DNA of 64,000 nt from VRUE01 sp963770315 (lineage in GTDB: Bacteria > Actinomycetota > Thermoleophilia > Solirubrobacterales > 70-9). The notes under the pieces are model-generated. The model was not told where the DNA came from, searched no databases, and worked only from the letters and a program-made list of their open reading frames with translations. This document shows positions 52,371-59,136 of this stretch, one piece after another. The position numbers and the translations under genes are program-made. The stretch lies in contig CAVYPC010000002.1 of assembly GCA_963770315.1 (NCBI GenBank), positions 1,364,001 to 1,428,000 of the forward strand. Direction: 5' to 3'. Numbering within the stretch: position 1 is the stretch's first letter; each line of letters starts with the position of its first letter.

Positions 52371-53266
52371 CTGCGCCTGATCCAGTTGAAGATGAGTGAG
52401 ATGAACAGACCGATGAGGATCAGGCCGGCGAACACCTCGATGCCACTCAGCCAGCGAACGAGCGTCCCGGAGACGACCACCTGGGAGAAACCAGTGGCCG
52501 CCAGGATCCGGTCGAGGCTGAACAGGACATAGTTCCAGAGGGAGAGCGGCTCGCCCCGATAGCTCAGTTCATCCCGCGAAAGCAGCCAGTAGAGGAAGGG
52601 AAAGAGGATCACGGCGACGATCAGGAAGCTGCGGCCCAGGATGACCCCCCGTTCGCCGTAGCCCCACAGATGTCGGTTGAACTTCCGGCCCGCCCACTTG
52701 ACCCCCGCCTCCACCCGATCGCGTGGGGCTCTGGGTTTCTCGTAGTACTCGCCTCCGCTCGCCCAGGCGAGATTCCACTGATGGCGCTCGAAGGCCTCTT
52801 CCCCCACGAGCCGGTAGCGCCGTGCGTCTCCCAGCTCTCCGGCCATGCCGCTCTCGCGAGCCAACTCGTCGGCGATCGCATGGCGAAAGCCAGGATCGAG
52901 AGGAAGAGAGGCGTAGAAGGACTTAAACGGGATGTAGCAGCCGCGAAACTCCGGGAAGACGAATGTGCTGTCGACGAAGTGCGGCTTGACGAACTTGCAG
53001 TCTTCGAACTTACACACCTCGAACTTGCAGTTGGTGAACTTCGTGTCGCGGAAATAGCAATCGACGAATGCACAGTTTCGGAACAGGCAGCGGGAAAAAT
53101 CCGCGTCCTTGAAGCTCACGTTGGCGAAGGTGCAGTGCTCGAAGATCACACCCTCCGCCGTCGCCATGTCCAGAAGCTGGGCGGCAAACAGCTTGCCGGT
53201 GTCGCCGACGATCGCTTCGGGATCGAGCGTGGCAATCGTCCTTCCCAACAGCAATCCGCCACTCAT
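52367..53266 (-). CDS. Pentapeptide-repeat protein with C-terminal two-TM, channel-like domain
   Basis: 299 residues. Pentapeptide-repeat beta helix about 40-115, rich in Cys and Phe (HCTFANVSFKDADFSRC, then DCYFRDTKFTNCKFEVC). A helical linker (about 120-195) precedes two TM segments, about 208-228 (GVILGRSFLIVAVILFPFLYW) and 272-296 (IEVFAGLILIGLFISLIFNWI), separated by a re-entrant-like loop LWNYVLFSLDRILAATGFSQVV. This layout resembles two-TM ion channels. Membrane effector role is inference. ATG 53264-53266 has TAGGCT six bases upstream; first gene of the three-gene operon. Confidence 0.8.
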   Translation of the reverse strand: MSGGLLLGRTIATLDPEAIVGDTGKLFAAQLLDMATAEGVIFEHCTFANVSFKDADFSRCLFRNCAFVDCYFRDTKFTNCKFEVCKFEDCKFVKPHFVDSTFVFPEFRGCYIPFKSFYASLPLDPGFRHAIADELARESGMAGELGDARRYRLVGEEAFERHQWNLAWASGGEYYEKPRAPRDRVEAGVKWAGRKFNRHLWGYGERGVILGRSFLIVAVILFPFLYWLLSRDELSYRGEPLSLWNYVLFSLDRILAATGFSQVVVSGTLVRWLSGIEVFAGLILIGLFISLIFNWIRRR

Positions 53267-53272
53267 GAGCTA

Positions 53273-53278
53273 AGCCTA
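53273..53278 (-). promoter_or_regulatory. -10 box, leaderless promoter of the pentapeptide-nucleotidyltransferase operon
   Basis: TAGGCT (within TATAGGCT) on the minus strand, six bases before the ATG; shows the operon is transcribed separately from era. Confidence 0.5.
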
Positions 53279-53306
53279 TAGCTGCGGTATTCCCGTCCAA
53301 CCGCGC

Positions 53307-54200
53307 TTACTCGATGCCCAACCGATCCAGCAGTCCCTCGTCGCGGCGCCAGTGGCTGCGGACACGTACCTGGAGGTCGAGGTGGACCTTGCCGCCCAGC
53401 TCGGCTTCCAGGGAGCGGCGCGCGGCAAAGCCGATCTCGCCGACCTTGGCGCCGCCCTTGCCGATCAGGATCCCCTTCTGGGACTCGGTCTCCGCCCAGA
53501 CCTCGGCGCGGACGGTGACCAGCCCGTCCTCGCGCTCACCGATCTCCTTGACGTTCACCTCGACCGAGTGGGGGATCTCATCGCGGGTCCGGTTGAGCAC
53601 CTGCTCGCGGATCAGCTCGGCCAGCATCGTCTCGCCCGACTGATCGCTGTGATCCTCCGGCGGGTAGAGGTAGGGGCCCTCGGGGACGAGCTCGGCCAAC
53701 CGCTGCACGAGGACGTCGAGGCCCTCGCCGCTGCGGGCGCTGATCGGGAACACCTCGTCCACGCCCTCCAGCTCGGCCGCCTCGGACAGAACCGGGACCA
53801 GCTCGTTGGGCCCGGCGCCATCGATCTTGTTGACCGCGCAGATCGTCGGCAGGTCGGACCCGGCGGCGAGGAGCGCGCGGGCGATGAAGCGGTCGCCCGG
53901 GCCGATCCCCTCCTGCCCGTTGACGACCAGCAGGGCCAGGTCGGAGTCCGCCAGCTCGCGCTCGACCCGGCGCTGCATGCGCTCGGTCAGCACGTCGCGC
54001 GGGCGCTGCACGCCGGGCAGGTCGACGAGGACGAGCTGGCACCCGGCATCGGTGTCGGTGGCGATGCCGCGGATCGCCCGCCGGGTGGTCTGCGGGCGCA
54101 TCGAGACGATCGCCACGTGACTGCCGACGATCGCGTTGACCAGAGTCGACTTGCCGACGTTGGGCCGGCCGGCGAGCCCGACGAAACCTGAGCGCGTCAT
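53307..54200 (-). CDS. era: GTPase Era
   Basis: 297 residues. Ribosome-associated GTPase for 16S rRNA maturation. G1 GRPNVGKSTL near residue 11, G2/G3 TTRRAIRG and DLPGVQ, G4 NKID, and a C-terminal KH domain (IGKGGAKVGEIGFAARRSLEAEL). ATG 54198-54200 shares one base with the ybeY stop (TGATG); GTG one codon upstream is possible. G-domain and KH domain both complete. Last of phoH-ybeY-era. Confidence 0.95.
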   Translation of the reverse strand: MTRSGFVGLAGRPNVGKSTLVNAIVGSHVAIVSMRPQTTRRAIRGIATDTDAGCQLVLVDLPGVQRPRDVLTERMQRRVERELADSDLALLVVNGQEGIGPGDRFIARALLAAGSDLPTICAVNKIDGAGPNELVPVLSEAAELEGVDEVFPISARSGEGLDVLVQRLAELVPEGPYLYPPEDHSDQSGETMLAELIREQVLNRTRDEIPHSVEVNVKEIGEREDGLVTVRAEVWAETESQKGILIGKGGAKVGEIGFAARRSLEAELGGKVHLDLQVRVRSHWRRDEGLLDRLGIE

Positions 54201-54562
54201 CACAGCCCCGCCATCACGCGTTCCTGCAGAGCAAGCATCTCGCCTTCGTCCGTCTCATGGTCCATGCCGCAGAGGTGCAGGGTGCCGTGGATGGCCGCCT
54301 CGACCACGTCGGAGCAGTGCTTGGGGCAGATCGTCACGTCGCCGAGCTCACGCGGGCCGGCGACCGGGCCGGCGCCGTCGAGCGGGAAGGCGAGCACGTC
54401 GGTGGGGGCGTCCCTGTCGCGGTGCTCTCGGTTCAGCTCCTGGATCCGCGCCGGGTCGACCAGCTCGACGGCCAGATGTCCATCCCTCACCCCCACCGCG
54501 CTCAACGCCGCCCCCACGGCACGGCGCAGGTCGGCGGGCACATCGGCGAGGTCAACCGCCAT
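54200..54562 (-). CDS. ybeY: YbeY endoribonuclease
   Basis: 120 residues. Zinc metallo-RNase needed for 16S rRNA 3'-end maturation. ELNREHRDRDAPTDVLAFPLD and the metal-binding HGTLHLCGMDH (H-x3-H-x5-H) are intact. It starts 11 bases inside the end of phoH, a standard phoH-ybeY-era arrangement. Somewhat short (typical 140-160) at its N-terminus. Confidence 0.93.
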   Translation of the reverse strand: MAVDLADVPADLRRAVGAALSAVGVRDGHLAVELVDPARIQELNREHRDRDAPTDVLAFPLDGAGPVAGPRELGDVTICPKHCSDVVEAAIHGTLHLCGMDHETDEGEMLALQERVMAGL

Positions 54563-56609
54563 CGGCTGCCGGCGGCTGCCCGCCCTGCTGGCGTTCGGCG
54601 TGCTCGCCGTAGGCGGCGACGATCCGCTGCACCAGCTTGTGGCGGACGACGTCCTCGCCGCCGAAGCGGACGAAGGAGATGTCCTGCACCTCGCTGAGGA
54701 TGTCGCGGACGACGACCAGCCCCGAGCGCTGGTCGGTCGGCAGGTCGATCTGGGTGACGTCGCCGGTGACGACCATGCGCGAGTTGAAGCCGAGCCTGGT
54801 CAGGAACATCTTCATCTGCTCGGGGCTGGTGTTCTGCGCCTCGTCGAGGATGACGAAGGAGTCGTTGAGCGTGTTGTGCGTGATGAGGAAGTCATCGGTG
54901 ACATAGAGCGAGTCGGCGGCCGCTACCTGGATACACACGGTCTCTGCCTCGCCCACAGGCTCGATGGCGTGCACGAAGCGCTTCGGGCGACCACCGCCAT
55001 CGCGACGATAGAGGCTCTGCTTTCGCCGCAAACGGAACGGGTCGAGCCCCTCGGGCAGGCGGATGTCCATGATGAAAGCGTCCGAGCGATGATGGACCGG
55101 GCGACCTCCTGCTCGACCTGGTGATCGCCCCGCCGCCTTCCTGCACCGCGAATATGCAATGCCCCCCAATGACCGAACTAAAAATGTAACGTCCTCGTGG
55201 AGCTGCTCGGAGCAAGTCGTGTACTGAATCCGGCATGTTCGGTCTCGTTGCGTAACAGGCCCTCCATCGCTATCGAGAAGGCCCTGGAGAATCGCCATCC
55301 GAACTGCAGCGGCGTTGTGCAAATACAACTCGGGAATGAACTTCGTGCTTGACCTGGTGCCGATGAGTCCAAGCTTGCGCAACGCGCCGGTAGCAGGGCT
55401 GGCGACGATCACACCACCGCGATGGCCGTCGGTGTAGTGAAGGTCGAAATCGATTCCGCTGCTCCTTTGGCGCAGCTCGATCCCATCGAGCCCCTCCTCG
55501 AGAGCAGCCACCAGCTCTGGGTCCGTGCTGGAAAAACTCGGCGTTGTCCTGCCAGTCAGGCAACCATCGCCGAGAAGGAGGCCCAGCGCATAGGGGTCCA
55601 ATGGAACGTCGCGATGCGGTAACTCAACGGGCGCGCCCAGCACCGGCAGCTCGAATCGGTGTCGATGGGCGGCCCGAAGCCGACCGATCATTTCTTGCGT
55701 CTCAAGAACGCGACCGGGCTTTCCATGGCGACGATCGGCCGCCGTGAAAACGTGCCACAAGTGCTCACCACAACACAGGGTCGATGCGCCATCCTGGGCA
55801 TGCACCCGAAAGATCGCTTTTCGCCCCTGTGGATACACCCCAAGCACGGGGGTCGGCAGACCATTTGAGCCGATGACAAGATCGCCGACCCGCAGGCTCC
55901 CGATCGGCCGAAATCCAGATGGCGTAAGCACCGTGCTCGAAACTGGCTGAGCACGGCCGCGCATGAAGGCAAGCGGCGCGACCTCGATCACGCCGCGCTC
56001 GAAGTAGCCGTTGACCCGGTCGGGATCGAGCATGTCGTAGAGCGCGTCGAAGAGCGGCCGCAGATAGGGATCTACCTTGGCCTGGATGTCGCCGGGGAGG
56101 AAGCCGAGCCGCTCACCCGCCTCGACCGCAGGCCGGGTGAGGATGATCCGCTGCACCTCTTGCTCGGCGAGGGCGTGCGCGGCCATCGCCACCGCGAGGA
56201 AGGTCTTGCCGGTGCCGGCAGGGCCGACGCCGAAGGTGATCGTCTGGTTGCGGATCGAGTCGACGTAGCGTTTTTGGTTGAGCGTCTTCGGCGCCACCTT
56301 GGTGTTGCGATGGCGCCAGACGACGTCCTCGAGGATCGCCGCCGGGCTCTCTTCGGCGTCGAGCGCACCCGTCACCGCTTCGATCGTCCCGGGGGCGACT
56401 TCGTGCCCCTGCTCGATCAGGTCGACCAGCTCGTCGACGACGGTGGCGGCGGTCTGCACGTCGGTCGAGTCCCCGTCGAGGGTGAGGATGTTGCCGCGTA
56501 GGTGGAAGTCGCAGTCGAGGCGCCCGCGCAGCGCCCGCAGAACCGCGTCCTCGGAGCCGGCCAGCTCGGCGGCCACGGAGTTGTCGAGGGTCAGCTGCCT
56601 ACGAGCCAA
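54552..56609 (-). CDS. phoH: PhoH-family ATPase interrupted by an intein
   Basis: 685-residue precursor. N-extein residues 1-219: N-terminal helical/KH-like part, then P-loop GPAGTGKTFLAV (129-140) and LTRPAVEAGERLGFLPGD. C-extein from T580: TLNDSFVILDEAQNTSPEQMKMFLTRLGF (Walker B ILDEAQ) and TGDVTQIDLP. Excising 220-579 gives a 325-residue PhoH, normal for this family (PhoH2/PhoL, helicase-like ATPase linked to RNA). The join restores MRGR-TLNDSF, the usual contiguous sequence, just before Walker B. ATG 56607-56609 lies 11 bases inside the end of yqeY. Confidence 0.95.
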   Translation of the reverse strand: MARRQLTLDNSVAAELAGSEDAVLRALRGRLDCDFHLRGNILTLDGDSTDVQTAATVVDELVDLIEQGHEVAPGTIEAVTGALDAEESPAAILEDVVWRHRNTKVAPKTLNQKRYVDSIRNQTITFGVGPAGTGKTFLAVAMAAHALAEQEVQRIILTRPAVEAGERLGFLPGDIQAKVDPYLRPLFDALYDMLDPDRVNGYFERGVIEVAPLAFMRGRAQPVSSTVLTPSGFRPIGSLRVGDLVIGSNGLPTPVLGVYPQGRKAIFRVHAQDGASTLCCGEHLWHVFTAADRRHGKPGRVLETQEMIGRLRAAHRHRFELPVLGAPVELPHRDVPLDPYALGLLLGDGCLTGRTTPSFSSTDPELVAALEEGLDGIELRQRSSGIDFDLHYTDGHRGGVIVASPATGALRKLGLIGTRSSTKFIPELYLHNAAAVRMAILQGLLDSDGGPVTQRDRTCRIQYTTCSEQLHEDVTFLVRSLGGIAYSRCRKAAGRSPGRAGGRPVHHRSDAFIMDIRLPEGLDPFRLRRKQSLYRRDGGGRPKRFVHAIEPVGEAETVCIQVAAADSLYVTDDFLITHNTLNDSFVILDEAQNTSPEQMKMFLTRLGFNSRMVVTGDVTQIDLPTDQRSGLVVVRDILSEVQDISFVRFGGEDVVRHKLVQRIVAAYGEHAERQQGGQPPAADGG
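54873..55952 (-). other. Intein with LAGLIDADG homing endonuclease in PhoH (class 3 features)
   Basis: 360 residues, A220 to N579 of the precursor. Block A is TVLTPSGFRPIGSLRVGDLV. The first residue is Ala, not Cys or Ser. Block B has H283 and W285 (GEHLWHV). Block F has C559 (TVCIQV). The end is ITHN with T577, H578, N579, then T580. Ala1 with the Trp-Cys-Thr triplet is the hallmark of class 3 inteins, in which the block F Cys starts splicing. Endonuclease motifs: LGLLLGDGC (342-350) and LQGLLDSDGG (441-450), so the homing enzyme may be active. The DNA is visibly less GC-rich than the exteins. Confidence 0.9.
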
Positions 56610-57030
56610 GTTGCTCTCGCACCGCCGTGCTGATCCGCTTGCCGTCGGCGCGGCCGCCGACCTTCGGCACCAGCGCCGACATGACCTGGCCCATCTGCTT
56701 CTGCTCGGAGGCGCCGGTCTCCGCTATCGCCGCCTCGACCAGGGCCGCCAGCTCCTCGTCGGACAGCTGCGCGGGCAGGTAGGCCTCGATCAGCTCGGCC
56801 TCGAAGCGCTCGGCCGCGGTCTGCTCGGCCCTGCCCGCCTCGTCATAGGCCTCCGCCGCCTCCAGGCGCTTCTTGCGCTCCCGCTGCAGGACCGCGACCT
56901 CGTCGCCCTTGCCCAGCTTGGCGTCCTGCTGCAGCGAGTCGACGATCATCCGCAGCGCCGCCGCGCGCTCGCGCTCGCCCGCCTTCATCGCGGTCCGCAC
57001 ATCCGCCTGCACCTGCTCCAGAACGCTCAT
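56599..57030 (-). CDS. GatB/YqeY-domain protein
   Basis: 143 residues, YqeY family. QADVRTAMKAGERERAAALRMIVDSLQQDAK start, AELIEAYLPAQLSDEELAALVEAAIAETGASEQKQMGQVMSALVPKVGGRADGKRISTAVRE is the family's tRNA amidotransferase-like tail domain. Function not firmly established; thought to contact tRNA. ATG 57028-57030 has TACCCT seven bases upstream, so it may have its own start even though vapC ends just before it. Confidence 0.92.
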   Translation of the reverse strand: MSVLEQVQADVRTAMKAGERERAAALRMIVDSLQQDAKLGKGDEVAVLQRERKKRLEAAEAYDEAGRAEQTAAERFEAELIEAYLPAQLSDEELAALVEAAIAETGASEQKQMGQVMSALVPKVGGRADGKRISTAVREQLGS

Positions 57031-57034
57031 CGCC

Positions 57035-57439
57035 TTAAGGGTAGTCGGCGGCGTCCGGTGCCACCGCCAGGCCCTTGGAGACCAGATCGGCGATGTCGGC
57101 GCTGACCAGAGTCCAGTCGTGACGCCGGGCGGCCGCGACGTAGGCCGCGTCGTAGGCGGTGAGGCCGTGCTCGGCGGCGATCTTGAGTGCCGAATCGATC
57201 AGACGCGAGTCGATCGAAAGGATCGTGTCCCGGCATCGCTCGGCGATCGTCCGGCAGAGTTCGGCGGCTGCCGCATGGTGCCCGCGTCGCGCACCCAACC
57301 CATTGGCGACCTCGTAGAAGGTCAGGTCCAGAGCGCCGACGGAATTGGCGGGGTCGAGGACAAGGGGCCGCGCCGTATCGAAGTAACGATCCCTCGCATC
57401 CTTGGCGGCCACCCAGACGCTCGCGTCGAGAAGAAACAC
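57035..57439 (-). CDS. VapC-type PIN-domain toxin
   Basis: 134 residues. PIN RNase: first acidic residue in FLLDASVWVAA, second in TFYEVANGLG, third in HGLTAYDAAYVAAARRHDWTLVSADIADL. VapC toxins cleave tRNA or rRNA under Mg2+. It begins two bases after the antitoxin stop and codes the last residue close to the yqeY promoter. VapC-VapB order antitoxin first is standard. Confidence 0.88.
   Translation of the reverse strand: MFLLDASVWVAAKDARDRYFDTARPLVLDPANSVGALDLTFYEVANGLGARRGHHAAAAELCRTIAERCRDTILSIDSRLIDSALKIAAEHGLTAYDAAYVAAARRHDWTLVSADIADLVSKGLAVAPDAADYP
57038..57043 (-). promoter_or_regulatory. -10 box, leaderless promoter of yqeY-phoH
   Basis: TACCCT on the minus strand, seven bases before the yqeY ATG, inside the end of vapC. 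Confidence 0.4.
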
Positions 57440-57441
57440 TG

Positions 57442-57669
57442 TCAGTGGGATTCGCGGTCTTCGCGGATCAGCTTGGCGGCATCGCCACCGAGATCCATTG
57501 GTGCGCCGAGGAGCTCTTCGAGCCGTTTGCGCTGGTCGGCATATCCGGCGTCCAGCTCGCGCTCCGCGAGCCGGCGCAGGAAGCCGCTGCGCGTCTCGCG
57601 GTTGGCGCGCGCCTGGACGTCGAGCCGGTCGAGCAGGTCATCGGGCATTGAGATCATCACCTTGGCCAC
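57442..57669 (-). CDS. Ribbon-helix-helix antitoxin (VapB-type)
   Basis: 75 residues. RHH DNA-binding N-terminus KVMISMPDDLLDRLDVQARANRETRSGFLRRLAERELD, then a toxin-binding tail (RKRLEELLGAPMDLGGDAAKLIREDRE). Neutralises and co-represses with the PIN toxin. GTG 57667-57669 chosen because TATACT lies six bases upstream and the residues before it (TTTITSGNTVYTHP) are outside the fold. A GTATATAC palindrome overlaps the -10, a likely operator. Confidence 0.85.
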   Translation of the reverse strand: MAKVMISMPDDLLDRLDVQARANRETRSGFLRRLAERELDAGYADQRKRLEELLGAPMDLGGDAAKLIREDRESH

Positions 57670-57675
57670 GGGATG

Positions 57676-57684
57676 AGTATATAC
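57676..57684 (-). promoter_or_regulatory. -10 box and operator-like palindrome of vapBC
   Basis: TATACT (57676-57681) is six bases before the antitoxin GTG; the perfect 8-bp palindrome GTATATAC (57677-57684) overlaps it, consistent with autorepression. Confidence 0.5.
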
Positions 57685-57791
57685 GGTATTGCCGGATGTA
57701 ATTGTCGTCGTCATGGAAGAGACGCTCCCAGGTTGAAGCGCACACGTGGGTGGAGAAAATGCCGGAACTGAAAATTCTCTGTCCCGGAAGA

Positions 57792-58595
57792 TCAGCCGGC
57801 GAGCGGAATGTCGATCCGCTCGACGTCTCCCAGGGGCATCTGCAGGAAGCGCGTGCCCAGCTCGCGGAAGGACTCGACCTTGCCGCTGCAGAGGAAGCGG
57901 TACTCGCCCTCACCGTCGGCGGGGCGCGCCAGGCCGGTGGACTCGAGTGTCCGTTGCGCGGCCGCGGCGACCGCGTGGCCGCCGCTGACGAGCCGCACAT
58001 CGCGGCCGAGGATGCGCTGCAGCATCGGGGCGACCAGCGGGTAGTGGGTACAGCCGAGGATCAGCGTGTCGACTCCGACCCGCTTCAGCGGCGCGCAGTA
58101 GGTGCGGGCCATATCGACGACGCCCTGGTCGAAGGGGGAGCCGTCCTGGATGAAGGGCGCCAGGTCGGGCGCCTCGACCTCGGTCACCTCGAGCGCCCGG
58201 CCCTGGGTCTCGAGGGCGCGCCGGTAGGCGCCGCTCGCAACCGTGTTCGGCGTGGCGAGCACGCCGACCTTGCCGTTGTCGGTGATCGCGGCGGCGATCT
58301 CGGCCTGCGGCTCGACCACCGGCACGACCTCGACCCCATACTCGGCTGCAACCTCGCGCGCTACGTCCGTCCCGATCGCAGTCGCCGTGTTGCAGGCAAT
58401 CACCAGCAGCTTCGCGCCCTTACCCCCCTGCAACAACAAGGTCGCGATCGCGCGGATCCGCTCCCGCAGCAGCTCCGGATCCCGCGTCCCATAGGGGAAC
58501 ATCGCCGTGTCGCCGAGGTAGACGAAGTCCTCCTCGGGCAGCGAGACCAGGCACTCGTGCAGCACGGTGAGGCCGCCGACCCCGGAATCGAACAT
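57792..58595 (-). CDS. murI: Glutamate racemase
   Basis: 267 residues. Makes D-Glu for peptidoglycan. MFDSGVGGLTVLHECLVSLPEEDFVYLGDTAMFPYG, catalytic Cys in ACNTATA and in LGCTHYP. The ATG at 58593-58595 lies directly at FDSGVGG; family members have a few residues before it (PIGVFDSGVGG). The in-frame upstream codons do read SQPIA, but the only possible start there is CTG (58620-58622 or 58629-58631), so a non-standard start is conceivable. No Shine-Dalgarno found. Confidence 0.92.
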   Translation of the reverse strand: MFDSGVGGLTVLHECLVSLPEEDFVYLGDTAMFPYGTRDPELLRERIRAIATLLLQGGKGAKLLVIACNTATAIGTDVAREVAAEYGVEVVPVVEPQAEIAAAITDNGKVGVLATPNTVASGAYRRALETQGRALEVTEVEAPDLAPFIQDGSPFDQGVVDMARTYCAPLKRVGVDTLILGCTHYPLVAPMLQRILGRDVRLVSGGHAVAAAAQRTLESTGLARPADGEGEYRFLCSGKVESFRELGTRFLQMPLGDVERIDIPLAG

Positions 58596-58632
58596 CGCGA
58601 TCGGCTGCGAGGCGTCCAGCTTTGGCAGTGGC

Positions 58633-59118
58633 CTAGAGGAACGGTTTGTAGGTCATGAAGAAGATCGTCACGACCACGATCAGGCCCGCGATGGTGCCGA
58701 CTTTGCCGATCCGGTCGCCGAGCGCTTCGAACTCGGCGCTGAGCGTGTCGCCCGCCTTCAGGTCGCGCTCGGCCAGCTCCCTGGCCTCCCGGACCTTGGG
58801 CTGGAAGAAGGCGTGCTGGAGGCCGAAGAGAACGAGGATCGCGAGGAAGCCAATGCCGATGAAGGCGTCGCTCGTCTCCCAGGGACCGTCGGCGAGCAGG
58901 TAGATGCCGGCGAGCAGGAGGACGATCATCCCCGGGTTGACCAGGTACCTGTCGACCTTCTGGATCCCGGCCATGATCGCCGGAGTGGCCCGCGGGTGCT
59001 GCGGCACGACCGAGAAGAAGAAGGCGTAGCCGAAGGTCGGACCGAAAGCCAGCACGACGGCGAGGATGTGCAGGAAAAGGGCGATCTTGTAGCCCGGATC
59101 CACGATCGTCGCCAGCAT
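58633..59118 (-). CDS. DUF2269-like integral membrane protein
   Basis: 161 residues, four TM helices: IALFLHILAVVLAFGPTFGYAFFF (about 11-34), YLVNPGMIVLLLAGIYLLAD, AFIGIGFLAILVLFGLQHAFF, and IGKVGTIAGLIVVVTIFFMTYKPFL. The His in the first helix (LFLHIL) and the pattern match DUF2269/copper-resistance-D-like or cytochrome-like membrane proteins; function unknown. ATG 59116-59118 has TATGTT eight bases upstream. Ends upstream of murI. Confidence 0.78.
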   Translation of the reverse strand: MLATIVDPGYKIALFLHILAVVLAFGPTFGYAFFFSVVPQHPRATPAIMAGIQKVDRYLVNPGMIVLLLAGIYLLADGPWETSDAFIGIGFLAILVLFGLQHAFFQPKVREARELAERDLKAGDTLSAEFEALGDRIGKVGTIAGLIVVVTIFFMTYKPFL

Positions 59119-59126
59119 CGCGGGGA

Positions 59127-59132
59127 AACATA
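59127..59132 (-). promoter_or_regulatory. -10 box, leaderless promoter of the DUF2269-like gene
   Basis: TATGTT on the minus strand, eight bases before the ATG at 59116-59118. Confidence 0.4.
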
Positions 59133-59136
59133 TCCG

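Noticed and set aside
54873..55952. Separate gene or mobile element inside phoH
   Set aside because: The frame is open throughout, with canonical intein blocks at both ends and a clean junction (MRGR-TLNDSF), so it is an intein, not an IS or an independent gene.
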